Positions 10,863 to 22,035 of a stretch of 64,000 nucleotides of DNA are shown here, one piece after another. The stretch's first letter is position 1. Each line of letters starts with the position of its first letter. The stretch lies in the NCBI RefSeq assembly GCF_000764305.2, contig NW_025940924.1, positions 66,133 through 130,132 of the forward strand, in the 5' to 3' direction. Below the pieces are notes generated by a model. That model was given only the letters and a program-made list of their open reading frames with translations. It made no database searches and was not told the origin of the DNA. A program made the translations under genes and the position numbers. Origin of the DNA: Hyalella azteca. Taxonomy: Eukaryota; Arthropoda; Malacostraca; Amphipoda; Hyalellidae.

Positions 10863-11212
10863 TTCATTTTGCGAGCTGGTATAAGGCAGCATTGTACCAA
10901 CACGTCATAAACTTGTAGTAACGAGACTAGCTTTAAAATAAAAAAACTACTGGGCTCAATTTCACCGTCTTCATTTTGCGAGCTGGTAAGGCAGCATTGT
11001 ACCAACACGTCATAAAAATGTCGTAAGGAGAAAAGCTTTAAAATAAAAAAACTACTGGGCTCAATTTCACCGTCTTCATTTTGCGAGCTGGTAAGGCAGC
11101 ATTGTACCAAAACGTCATAAACATCTCGTAAGGATACAAGCTTTAAAATAAAAAACTACTGGGCTCAATGTCACCGTCGTCATTTTGCGAGCTGGTATAA
11201 GGCAGCATGTTG
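10863..11212. repeat. Satellite-like array, about 105-bp unit, 3.3 copies
   Basis: TTCATTTTGCGAGCTGGTA starts units at 10863, 10970, 11075 and about 11179 (last partial, diverged first base), spaced 107, 105 and 104 bp. Each unit ends with CTACTGGGCTCAAT and a short TCACCGTC. The copies are highly similar, implying recent amplification. Translation is stop-rich except on one minus-strand frame, and there is no gene. Confidence 0.93.
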
Positions 11213-11307
11213 ATCCATACACGAGACTGAGGAGCGCTCGATAATTTGATCAGCTCTTAGGAACATTAGCGCGTGTTTCCAGTGACATGCGCGGGGTGTC
11301 CCAGGGG

Positions 11308-11320
11308 GCAGGGGGCGCTA
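11308..11320 (+). promoter_or_regulatory. CTCF-like motif
   Basis: GCAGGGGGCGCTA matches the AG-R-K-GGC-R-S half of the CTCF consensus, the part most conserved between insects and vertebrates. The 5' CC part of the vertebrate motif is absent. It lies about 100 bp beyond the tandem arrays in a short GC-rich patch (11260-11330). This is sequence similarity only. Confidence 0.3.
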
Positions 11321-12124
11321 CAGTGATGTAACTTAGACATCCGAAGTGAAAAATTAACTTCAGCAATCGTATTTCAGCCACACTTGAAACAATTAACTCA
11401 AAAAGTCATTTTTTTAAAATAGCTGCTAGCGATAAGTATATATGATTAGATAATAAATAGCTGAGATAATAATAATATTTTGCTATATACCAAAAAATAA
11501 TTTTTCAAATACTAATTATGAAAAAATTATTTGGAATTGAGTACCAAACTTGAATCTCCACGGCGATAATTTTGAAATCCAACTCGTATTTGATGTTTAG
11601 ATTGATCTTAAATAGCATTATGCCTTCAGTGTGTATTTGTCGAGGTTTCGAATGAGGTTTGCATGCTTGAAAAATGATCAAGCAAAAATTTCAGGTGTAA
11701 CATGTAAACGAAATATCGAAAATCTATTTCGGGCCAATGTCTAGGCATTATTTAGGAATAAAATATTTTTCTTTCTTTCAAGGCAATTAAATTTTATGAA
11801 TTACTAAAGCAAAAATTTTATCAAAAGTTCTGAAGCCCATCAAGTAAAAAAAATTGAAAATATTTTCATTCAGGTTGAATTTTTTCTCTGCCCGTACAAT
11901 AATAGATTGCAGTTGTTGATCAAAAATTATTGAATTAAAACAGAATAGAATCCTCTGTTTAAACGATAACATGCCAGCAATCGAATATATTTTTTTATCC
12001 ATCGAAACTCCATAATTTTGCGAACACAATCAAAAACATCTTATAAAACACATGAACGTATTTCTATTGTTCATACTCTCCTTCCTTAAGTCTAAACTTT
12101 TTTCTTGCATAACAAATTTCGTAC
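11321..12124. other. AT-rich unique sequence
   Basis: No gene or repeat was recognised. Short minus-strand open frames (for example 11787-12029) are AT-driven and not supported. Confidence 0.35.
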
Positions 12125-12130
12125 TTTATT
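12125..12130 (-). terminator. AATAAA poly(A) signal on the minus strand
   Basis: TTTATT on the plus strand reads AATAAA on the minus strand, 15 bases past the stop of the candidate terminal exon. The hexamer is common in AT-rich DNA, so it counts only together with that exon. Confidence 0.3.
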
Positions 12131-12144
12131 TCGGATTATTGCTA

Positions 12145-12313
12145 TTATAGGTAAAAAATAATGTCCTTGAAGTAATAACCACAAAGACAGTCGTCAGTAG
12201 CGGGGCTATCAGTACAAAGGCGTGACCACATAACAAGCCCCGCATTGTCCAGCAGCTCATCTGCACTACCAAAGGCGTGCAAAATCTGATCCACTGAGGC
12301 ATGCTTAAAACGT
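12145..12313 (-). CDS. Candidate 3'-terminal exon, unknown protein
   Basis: On the minus strand a TGTGTGTTTTTTTAG acceptor ends at 12314. It is followed by one base completing a split codon and an open frame starting RFKHASVDQILHAFGS. The exon has about 55 codons, Asp/Leu/Cys-rich, ends in an aromatic tail (YYFKDIIFYL) and closes with TAA at 12147-12145, then AATAAA. The same frame stays open upstream to about 12400, so the acceptor may not be used. No family was recognised, and other exons would lie at higher coordinates. Stronger than neighbouring frames, but unproven; it could be a transposon remnant. Confidence 0.28.
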
Positions 12314-14600
12314 CTAAAAAAACACACACGAGTCCATAGCTGTTTTGTTACCAAGTCAAGTCCTTGACTTACTTTAAAGTCGATGCAAGTTTTTAGGCAA
12401 GTGCTCTCTCAATAGTGTAATTACAAGCAGAATAGGGCTCTAGTAAGTCCTTTTGTGCCATCGGAAGCCGCAAACTCAGCTCAAACCTTCTCACTGACCA
12501 CGAAACAGGTTTGCCGCTTTTTGTAGGCGGTTTTCGGGCGAACCTACTTTCGAATGCTCAACATTGGCTACTGTTTCTTACACTAGAAATGAATTTAAAC
12601 GATCAAGTTTCTCGAGCATATTTGATTTTAGCAGTGATTCTGGACGTATTAAATGATAAAGCGTGTTGATGTCGCAAAACTGGTTCTATAACTGGTTGGG
12701 CGGTCGAGATTCGCGATCGGCGGCTTTCCATCGATCATTCACGAGGCAGAAATAGTCATATTCCAGTGAATAAGTTAATATACAACCAATTGAATCTGAT
12801 GGTTTCTTTTTTCTGAGAGGCATAATGTACTAATTAAATCAATAGTATTAATGATTTGACGGGTCTGCAAAATAATTCAACATCGATTGAAAAAAATCAC
12901 AATTAGTTTGACAATCAACCTTCACAGTTTATTCTCTCTAAAATTAAATCGTAAGAACCTAGTAATACTAAGAAAGCCATGAATTAACATGATATGCAAA
13001 AATTAGGCTTACAACCTCCCACTGACAAAAATTAATAAATTATATATATCATATATTTATACATATATGGATGCAATCCCACCCAATTACCAGTAGAAAT
13101 ATTCGATTTTCAGTCAAATATCACAGATAAGTTTTCACAGTCTCACAGAACGCGCTCTCTGACTCATTTAATTTGATTTTTTTCACAGCTAAAGCAATGC
13201 ATTAATGAGGAGAATTCAAAATTCGATCACATTCTTGAAAAAGAGGTTAGCGAATTTTGAAATTGGATGGTCAAAGTGCTGGACTTTATTTAATAAGGTC
13301 TACAGTGAGCGTTTTTACAAATTTAAATTTTAGCTCCATAAATGATATATATGTTTTCTATTTATTTACCGGACGCTGTTACTTTTGGCTCTATACAAGA
13401 AATTATTGCAAATCAAAAAACAAATTAGAATAATCCCAAATGTTTCATCCATCGGTTGCTGCATAATTTGAAAAAAAATTTCGAGCCTGAGTTAATTTCA
13501 CGCGTATAAAAAAGTTACCGCAAAATAACCGCCTGTGAAATGTCTCTATTACCGATAAGTATTCGGGACATCGTTGTCCTGTACACTCATTGTGCTTATT
13601 ACTGACCACGTGCAAAGATTCCCATGCTTTAGCCACGCATAGCAAGCGTTCAACCAAGCGTGTACAATACTATATGCATGCCGGAGCTTCTAAACCAGTT
13701 AAAGAAGCTAGGGGTTTTTGCGAAGCAATATGCCGGACATTACTTGTTCAATGGCACGAGAGGTGTGACCGAACGTGGGCTTAGTGGCCGCAGTTAGTGG
13801 TAAAAAGCATGCATTAGTGGCGTCCTTTATTAGCCTATTGTGGGAACTGGTCTTTTGTGGGACTTCTAGTGCTGCATTCTGCTCCTTGAAATAGAATTCT
13901 TCTATTCAACACTTTTTTTCATATTGGATGTTCAGAATGTTAGATGATGATAGCTTGTAAGCTCCTAAGTGGGACAAGAATGGTTGACAAATGTTCCACA
14001 AGATTTCGCGAGTGTGTCATTTATGAGGCTTATAGAATAATTTTTTTATGTCACTTAAAATAACAGGAAGAGGACACACATGCAACCCAAATTTAATAAT
14101 GATTTTTCCAAAGCATAAAAAATTGCCACATTATACAAAAATTATTGAGAGTTATGCGCACATTTATTTACCTCAGTATTACCTTGTTCCATAAATAAGA
14201 TAAAGTAATAGTGAGTATTCTATGCATTGGTAAACAAGATTGAAAGTGTTACCCTCTAATATATGGGTAAATATTTGATTTATTTCGCTATCGCAGAGTG
14301 CAGTTGGCAATTTCCCAATAGTGGCCCGCTTATGGAAATGCACGCAACTCCACTGATCAGGATTACAATCTTGGAATGGCCAAGTTGGAAATTCTGTTTT
14401 GGTTCACTTAGGGTAAATTTCGTCGCGAGTTCTGAGTGACACGAGCACGACTGTCAATCTCCAGTGTCACCACGTCATCGAGCTGTCGAAATTCTAATAA
14501 AGCACGAGTTCCGAAACCGGTTTTGTGGAAACAAGATAAGTAGAGGCGTGTGAAGTGACCGCCGACAAGCCCCGTTTTGGGGCCGAATCGGAGATTTTGG
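12314..14600. other. Mostly AT-rich unique sequence
   Basis: No later exon, repeat array or RNA gene was recognised. A minus-strand open frame at 13445-13657 and a plus-strand frame at 13590-13784 are short and unsupported. Confidence 0.3.
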
Positions 14601-14602
14601 CA

Positions 14603-14690
14603 CCCGGGGGGGAGGGGGGCTGTATCGCCCCCGGATAGGGGGGAGGGGGGCTGTATCTCCCCCGGATAGGGGGGCAGAGAGGTGGAGGGG
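14603..14690. repeat. G-run tandem repeat with quadruplex potential
   Basis: A 31-bp unit containing CCCCCGGATAGGGGGG and GAGGGGGGCTGTATC repeats at 14628 and 14659, with a partial copy before. More than four runs of at least five Gs lie on the plus strand within 90 bases, enough for G-quadruplexes, and intervening C-runs allow competing G-C hairpins. The short Pro-rich minus-strand translations are by-products. Confidence 0.85.
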
Positions 14691-14717
14691 TTGTCGCACT
14701 TGGTCGTCACCATCGAT

Positions 14718-15277
14718 GAGCACCACTGAATGTTGTGGTGACATCACACGCTCCGAGCACCACTTAATGTTGTGATGACATCACACGCTCCGAGCACCAC
14801 TGAATGTTGTGATGACATCACACGCTCCGAGCACCACTGAATGCTGTGGTGACATCACACACTCCGAGCATCACTGAATGTTGTGATGACATCACACACA
14901 CCGAGCACCACTGAATTTTGTGGTGACATCACACACTCTGTGCACCACTGAATGTTGTGGTGACATTACACACTCCGAGCACCACTGAATGTTGTGGTGA
15001 CATCACACACTCTGAGCACCACTGAATTTTGTGGTGACATCACACACTCTGTGCACCACTGAATGTTGTGGTGACATCACACACTCCGAGCACCACTGAA
15101 TGTTCTGATGACATCACACACTCCGAGCACCACTGAATGTTGTGATGACATCACACACTCCAAGCACCACGGAATGTTGTGATGACATCACACACTCCAA
15201 GCACCACGGAATGTTGTGGTGACATCACACGCTCCGAGCACCACTGAATGTTGTGATGACATCACACACTCCGAGCG
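14718..15277. repeat. 37-bp satellite, about 15 copies, dyad-rich unit
   Basis: The unit reads GAGCACCACTGAATGTTGTG then a GTGATGACATCAC segment and CACACTCC. It carries two internal dyads: CACCAC against GTGGTG around TGAATGTT, and GTGATG against CATCAC around a single A. Variation falls mainly at a few sites (GTGGTG/GTGATG, CACGCTCC/CACACTCC, CTGTGC for CCGAGC), and variants alternate as if in higher-order subgroups. No spacers separate the units, so this is not a CRISPR array. Confidence 0.95.
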
Positions 15278-16695
15278 TCAAAAATGCTTGATGATGCACG
15301 TTGTCATCATTATTGTATTGCGCTGTCCAAGTAATAAGTCAGAAATTATATGCTGTAGGTTTGGCATAATCGCAAATCCTATAAAAAGTTTGACTCTTAT
15401 AAAAAATCAAGTCTGCATTAAGTCTAAAATAATGTAAGGCTTAGGATTTTAAGGAAAAATATAAATATATGTTAATTTCAACGATATTAAAGGAATTAAA
15501 AATTACCAACCACGTTTATACGTTAGCCGACCCTGATCATAATGGAGTTCAAATTGACTTGCATATTTTTCTAACTTATTCAACCCATAACAATCATTGC
15601 ACTTGGAGTCCATTTATGAGACGTCATGTCTGATTTTACACAATTTCATACATGTGTGATGTATAGGGAGAATCTAGAAAGAGAACTAGGGCCTCTCATA
15701 TATATACATGACAGACCTCCACACATATACACATTACATTTTGTTGTTCTATTGTAAGGGCAGACCCATGATGGCAGCTAAGGATGGATTCATTGCTGGG
15801 TTGCAGCTCCCACATATACGGGTATCTTAAGTAGACTTGAACGAATTTAATTTGAGGCTGTCACAAGTGTAGAGCTTGTCGCTTCTCTGAATTGAAAAAT
15901 ATGTTTCTCATGCCGCCAGAACAACTGAGGAGTTACTATTGGATATGTAACAATATATATTGGATTCTTCCCTCAATGTATAGTAAGATTATATATAGAA
16001 AATAATTAGTTCTTATAAATCCAATTATCGAATACGAAGAGAATATATCTACCTAAACACGAGAAGCTATCTACCCAATCTCATAGGTAGAAGCAGGCTA
16101 GATGTCCATAGTTGAGAAGTAGATTACATCACAGAGGTCTAAGGGTATGAGATCTAATATCCACGGAAATCTATATATACAGTATGGCAGATGTGGTAGT
16201 CTTGAACACACACTTTGTGATGTTTTCAACTGAAGATGAACAACTGCGTGAATAAAGTAAGGTGAAAAACTGTGTGAATATATGTATAAAAAGACATGAT
16301 TCACAAATGTTTGCCACTAAATAAAATACAATTGAAGTTGATAGAAAAGTGATGAAAATGAAGTAATAAAGATAAAATCACTGTCACCAGGGAGACAGAG
16401 AAAGTGGAACCATCACTAGCGCCAGGGAGACCATATATGTAAGAAACCACAACAGCATTATTTAGATAGAGTTTCCATTATTTCCATTAGAAAAATCCAC
16501 CATAGCCACCAGATTGCGACAAGATCTACCACGGCAGTATGAGCTACATCAACAGTTCCAGGTCCACCGCAACAAGACGACCGGGCGTGAAAAGGAGCGG
16601 GGGACGACAAGGGCAAGATGCATATTTTAACAGTCAGGCACCGACAGGTTGTGTGATATTGCATGTACTGCGCCACCTCAGGCACTGTTACACAA
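15278..16695. other. AT-rich unique sequence
   Basis: A short duplicated phrase, CCAGGGAGAC, occurs near 16387 and 16422. No gene was recognised. Confidence 0.3.
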
Positions 16696-16773
16696 CCACA
16701 CAACTCAGCGCATAGCTGCAGCTACACGCTATACACAGCCACACAACTCAGCGTATAGCTGCAGCTACACGCT
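16696..16773. repeat. 43-bp tandem duplication
   Basis: CCACACAACTCAGCG, followed by a TAGCTGCAGCTA dyad and CACGCT, occurs at 16696 and again at 16739. The two copies differ at one or two positions. TAGCTGCAGCTA is a perfect 12-bp palindrome in each copy. Confidence 0.88.
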
Positions 16774-16858
16774 AACAGTCAAGACATTAGAGTCAGCCTC
16801 CCATTATGGATCTCGCCAACACACATCAAGACATGGTATTTATTCAAGGTCCTGCAAA

Positions 16859-17207
16859 TTAAGACGCGGTGTTCCGTCAAAATCTGGTCAAAACGCAGTA
16901 CATATCCAGTCAAGATCCTGTCAAGACGCCGTATTCAGTCAAGATTCTGTCAAGACGCCATATTCAGTCAAGATCCTGTCAAGACGCCACATTCAGTCAA
17001 GATCCTGTCAAGACGCCGTATTCAGTCAAAATTCTGTCAAGACGCCGTATTCAGTCAAGATCCTGTCAAGATGACGTCCGTATTCAGTCGAGATCCTGTC
17101 AAGATGCCGCATTCAGCCGAAATCCTGTCAGGTCGCCGTTTTCAGTCGAGATCAGCCAAGACGCCGTACTCAGTCAAGATTCAGTCAAGATTCTGCCAAG
17201 ACGTTCT
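16859..17207. repeat. 29-bp tandem array, about 12 copies
   Basis: TCAAGACGCCGTATTCAG recurs every 29 bp (for example 16921 and 16950), alternating with GTCAAGATCCTG or GTCAAGATTCTG. The outer copies at both ends are degenerate and the centre is homogeneous, as expected of unequal crossover. As the unit lacks stops in several phases, frames of up to 193 codons run through it. They contain only the repeat and flanks and are not genes. Confidence 0.93.
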
Positions 17208-18579
17208 CGCTGTTTACTGACCACCCGCATGCCGGCAGGGCATTCCTTCAAACATGGCAGCGCCATCTTGCTTTCCAAATCAACTTTGCTTGCAACTGTG
17301 ATTGACCGAGATGAACATACTTCGTTAGTGGTCGGTTCTGCTGGTTTATTGATTGAAAGTATTGGGAATAGCGTGATTGATTTCAAACACGCTTTTGCTT
17401 GCAAAATTTCTAATGATAGAGACACGATGGAGTCCAATTTTCTAAAATAATTATTCTGCGAGACTAAGTTTTTCCATATATAGGCAATAGGAAATTAGAT
17501 TCTACTGATATCTAAAAGTAAATCTATCAATAATAATAAAGCGGAATGATTGTTTTACAAATATTTTAATTTCTTAATAATGTAAAGTTTTTTTCATCGT
17601 CAAACAACTGAAGAAGAATAATGGAATTAGCAGATGTCGATAGCGGAGATAGTTGAATGTCAGTATCAAAACCCGTAGAGTTTCGGATAATTGCAGCTCA
17701 TCGTGCACGATAATTGTGGGCTGGAGAGCTGAAAAATTTGGCGGATTAAATTGACGAAAGTTCTCATATCTGTAGATCTTGATAGCTTCTCCAATTTACA
17801 ATTTACCTAAAGACTCTCAGTCATTCGAAGATGAAGCATGCAATTAATACGAACTCATTCCACATGGCCGAGAAATGAAGGAACACTGATGGTGCGTGCT
17901 CCTGAGGAGCAGAACTGAACCAATCATTTCGTGCATTGGAAACTGATATAAAAAAAATGAAGGCTTGTATATGAAGAAGACATGATGCAATCAAGCCTCC
18001 TTTCAGACAGCTCATCCACATCCTTCAATGGGTTTCACTCTTTCGCTATAGCGAATGACCCAATTTTTTTATTTTCTTCGTTTTCTATTCAACAGGCAAA
18101 GAAAACAGCGTGATGAGAGAGAATGTCGTGCTGTTGAAGGGGAAACCATTTCACTTAACGTGAGTTAGCAGGGAACCTAGGCATGAAGATTACTAGAAAA
18201 TATTGGTTTACATCCTAAGTTCTAACATTTAAAATATTTCGAATATATTGCGGATCATCTTATCCTACGCTTAGTCTTGACGATGAAAATTCAGAGAATG
18301 ACGGGTTAATTACGCAGATTATCAACAATTAGCAATTTTATCAAAAGTTTGATTTACAAACTTTTCGTCATGAATACTAGAAAATAATTTTGAAGAAGAA
18401 TTTGTAAGTCCAAGTTCTACATTTCTTTTTATGACGGTTCGGAACTTCGTTTTAAATAAATTCTCATAACTACTATTAATTTGATAGGACCATTTGAAAT
18501 ACAAGAAATTATCAAAATTTTTAAAGAGACCAATTTAAGATTAATTGCATATACAAATCACATAGCGACTTCAAAATTA
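17208..18579. other. Unique sequence with possible homeodomain-type sites
   Basis: GC-richer to 17440. TTATTGATTG (17347-17356) and TGATTGAT (17374-17381) resemble PBC/Hox composite sites, but such short motifs are common. From 17450 on, AT-rich with nothing recognised. Confidence 0.25.
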
Positions 18580-18778
18580 ATTCAAAATTAGACTTTACAA
18601 TTAAATTAATATTAGGCTTCACATTTAATTTAATATATTAAATTTTACAATTAACTTATTTTACTTTATATTTAACTTAATAATAGATTTTACCATTAAC
18701 TCAATATTAGACTTTACAATTAACTTGATATTAAACTTTACAATTAACTTTATATTAGATTTTACAATTAAATTTATA
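18580..18778. repeat. Degenerate AT-rich tandem repeat, 24-27 bp units
   Basis: Variants of ATTAGACTTTACAATTAACT recur about eight times (for example near 18587, 18707, 18730 and 18755) with drifting spacing. This is an old, eroded array. Confidence 0.75.
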
Positions 18779-20816
18779 AGCCATTGAAATGTTAGGATAT
18801 TTATTAGTGCTTGTGGTTAGAATTAGTTAATGCACGTATTTTGAAATTGAACGTAAAGTGTCCGGGGAGTTTTTGACTAAATTACGTTATGGCAATCCTC
18901 GTATTAACTGCTATAAACTCACCATGAATGAACTAGACTTCAGCTGACAACGATATTCTCTAAATTTCAATTAAAAAAGTTACTATTTGAGCTAATGGCT
19001 TACGTTACATCGTTATTGACAAGTCATCACACTGACGCCATCAAACGAGTTTTGCGCTTTGAAATTCACTTGGCAGATGAAAGCCTGTGATAAAGAACAA
19101 GAAAAAGATGAGATGATGTTTGTGAAAAATGAAATAATTTCTGGAAAATTTGCATTCTAACATGATTAATCATAATAATATTTATCTTTCTTTTAACTTG
19201 CTCGGAAATGATATGATGGAATTGAAAGTCAAGACAATGAAAGAATAACAAACAAGAGAGGAAACGAACAACAAAAGTTTGAGTTACGTTCTAGTCGCGC
19301 TACACGAAAGTCTAGCAACGAATACTTCTCATTTTGTAGGGGTTTACTGCTGAAAAAATTAATGTTAGTCACTTCATTGAACTTTCATTCTTTAATCTTT
19401 AAACAACTCGTTAAGGTTTACCAATCTCTTCATTTCATTATTGGCGGTTGGTTGAATTTACCACCTTATAATAAAACAAATTTTCGGTAATCTATGTTTG
19501 AAAAATATGCCCATTATTGCACACAGAGAAAAATGTATTACGAGATGATCATTGAAATGTTTATCACGAACAGTGTTGATTAACAGGAACAAATAATATC
19601 TCATGTTTCCGCAGCAGCATGCTTGTATGGAATCGTTCCAAATACAATATCAAAAATCATTCACTTTACACAATTCCAGTGAATGATGAATACAGTTACA
19701 CAATTCAATACTGTTACTCAAAATTGCTGTTTGACTAACGTATGTATAAATACATAAATAAACTTTATTAACATTGAAGTTTCTCTACTGATTTACGTAC
19801 CCAGAAGGACCACCGTACGTAGGTCCCTAAATCTCCCGATATTTTCCCTCGATAATCGATGCTGCAATAGAAGAACTCACAACCCTCTCTACAAATGCAA
19901 CTGCATTGCGCTCTCCTTTTGAATTTCTCGAGCATTTTTACCAGCCCACACATTTGGTTCATTGAAGCTGGGTCATTTTTACGTTCCTTGCAGAGGCTGC
20001 GCAGCTTCCGTCGTGGGGTGAGTTGCATTGCCGCATTTTTTGTGACCTTTTTAGTATATGCAACTGGGACTTGTCCATACGAGATATTCGAGACATTTAA
20101 CCCATGTTATATTGTTAAGAAATCGAGCAAAATAACAATTTCTTCATATGTCTACGATAATTTTACATATTCACGAAAACAATTATTGAGTCTCGAAGCT
20201 CAATTAAGGCTCCAGTAGTTATAAATAAGGTTTCATTGTGAATAAATTTGGTACGTGTTATAAGATCTCGGCTGGCGTGTCTTGTTTTAATATCTCTTCA
20301 GTATTGACAAACGTCGTGGCCGGACGCCATTAGTCAATTTTGTCTTGCAGTGAAGAGTACCCCATGATATAGGCAATGAAGGCAGACCAAGTATTGAAGT
20401 ATTGGTAACGATAGCGACGTCAGTGATAAGAACATCGCACCTCGGTTAGCGATGTTAAATGAGTGCGTTTAGGTTGTCGCCATGATATTTTGAGTATATC
20501 AGTTAAGTTTGCATGGACGAAATATTAAAGAGGATATGGATTATTTTTGTCATATACTTTGAATTATCATCCTATACGACTATAATCCCAAAGAGAAAGA
20601 GGTCATAGATGCGCAAATTGTCCTCATGTGAACGCAATGTCCAATCGAAAGTCGATGAAAACTGAAGCCTGTCACAAATTTACACTTAGATTATGAGCAA
20701 TATATGAAGCAATATATTTAGTTATATTATTGCATGTTTCATGTAGTATAAGGAAATGTTGATGATGGTTATGCATTATTATGGGATAGTTTGCTAATTT
20801 TGTTATTGTTAATTTT
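18779..20816. other. AT-rich unique sequence with small hairpins
   Basis: TCATTCACT (19658-19666) pairs with AGTGAATGA (19678-19686), and just downstream ACAGT and ACTGT flank a similar loop (TTACACAATTC in both). AACATCGC (20431-20438) pairs with GCGATGTT (20449-20456). No gene was recognised. Confidence 0.4.
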
Positions 20817-20935
20817 TAATAACATAATAATAATAATAACAACAATAATAATAATAATAATAATATTTTATAATAATAATAATAAAACAATAATAATAAT
20901 AATACTTCAATAATAATGCATTATTATTATCAATT
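20817..20935. repeat. AAT/ATT microsatellite
   Basis: Interrupted AAT triplets (with AAC interruptions and a TTTTATAATAAT segment) extend about 119 bases and end near ATTATTATTATCAATTG. Confidence 0.92.
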
Positions 20936-21739
20936 GAACTATAATTATTGTTCACGTGAGCCGCAGACTGCAGGGTTCGTTCATAGCGTCGGTGTTCAGT
21001 AGAATCAACCGCTCTCTGTCAGCTGGCAGAGGAGGCGCGCTCCTTCACACATAAAAATGGGTAACAGATTTATGCGTTTTTTTTTTTACAGGAAATTTTA
21101 CCCTAGGGGGATTTCAAGGGCCTCTATAGACGGAATTTTGGAGTTTCTCAGACCAGAAAATGTATCTGGATCATTTCTTTAGTTTTGAAATTAGTTAAAA
21201 TATTATTTTTAATTCAAATTGAGTAATGTGAATGACAATGTTACCAAAAAAAGAGACCTTTGTCCAAGGTCCAAGCTTGGACCTTTGTGCTGTAGTGCAG
21301 TGTCGTGCAGCAGTACAATATTGAGTGCTGGGTATTATCGTGTTCCATTTACTGTCATTTCTCCAGAGAAATTTTGAAGAGAATACTATTCTAATTTGCA
21401 TAAAAAATCATTAAATTCGTTCATTTTTTTTATTTTACTTATTTGGCTGCCGAAACAAAAAATTAATGGCGGTTCAACAACGACCAATTTTTCTTCATAA
21501 AATGACGTGTGGCAATTCGTCTCTGATGTTCAGTATGGACGTTGAAACGCTCGTCGTTGAAGACCTTTTGTTTTTGGCAACATGTTTGGTAGCGGAAATT
21601 ATTGTTACGAACTGTTTTTGTGGAATTGAATTAAAAATAGTACCAAGTATCCTTGATGAAACGAGTAGCTTCAATATGGTATGAAAGTTACGTACATGCA
21701 TGATGAAAATCTTTGGCTAAATAAAAGTGTGGCTCTTTA
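20936..21739. other. Unique sequence containing a 20-bp perfect palindrome
   Basis: The palindrome is listed separately at 21266-21285. The segment 20950-21050 is GC-richer, and a T-run lies near 21076. Short open frames on both strands at 21195-21701 overlap one another and are unsupported. Confidence 0.3.
21266..21285. repeat. 20-bp perfect palindrome
   Basis: AAGGTCCAAGCTTGGACCTT is self-complementary without mismatch or spacer, centred on AAGCTT. The phrase GACCTTTGT also occurs just before it, so the palindrome may have arisen from a local inverted duplication. Confidence 0.85.
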
Positions 21740-22035
21740 ATGAAATCTTCCTGTGCTCCTGCTAGGATATTCATTTTCTGAAGGCTGAAGTCCTTTTCAC
21801 GAACCCATGTCTTCAACATGACGTGAAAGACCATTAATTTGCATACGGCCTCTTCAAAGAAACGTGCCATGACGTTCATATATACGATATATACATATAT
21901 AAACTTTCACTTATATACACGACCTCTTAAAAAAATGACGTGAAAGATTATTCACTTACATGTGACTTCTTCGAAGATTACGAGCCGTTCATTTAAATAC
22001 GACCTCTTCCAAGAAACATTCAGGATCATTGGACT
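21740..22035. repeat. Degenerate tandem repeat
   Basis: Variants of ATGACGTGAAAGACCATT and of CGACCTCTTCAAAGAAACGT recur three or four times with irregular spacing of about 60-90 bases. This is an old satellite-like segment, with exact boundaries uncertain. Confidence 0.55.

Noticed and set aside
14718..15277. CRISPR-like regular array
   Set aside because: Units are contiguous 37-bp repeats without unique spacers, in a eukaryotic context; it is a satellite.
16869..17450. 193-codon plus-strand frame
   Set aside because: It is generated by the stop-free 29-bp array and its flank, with no ATG-linked domain or splice evidence.
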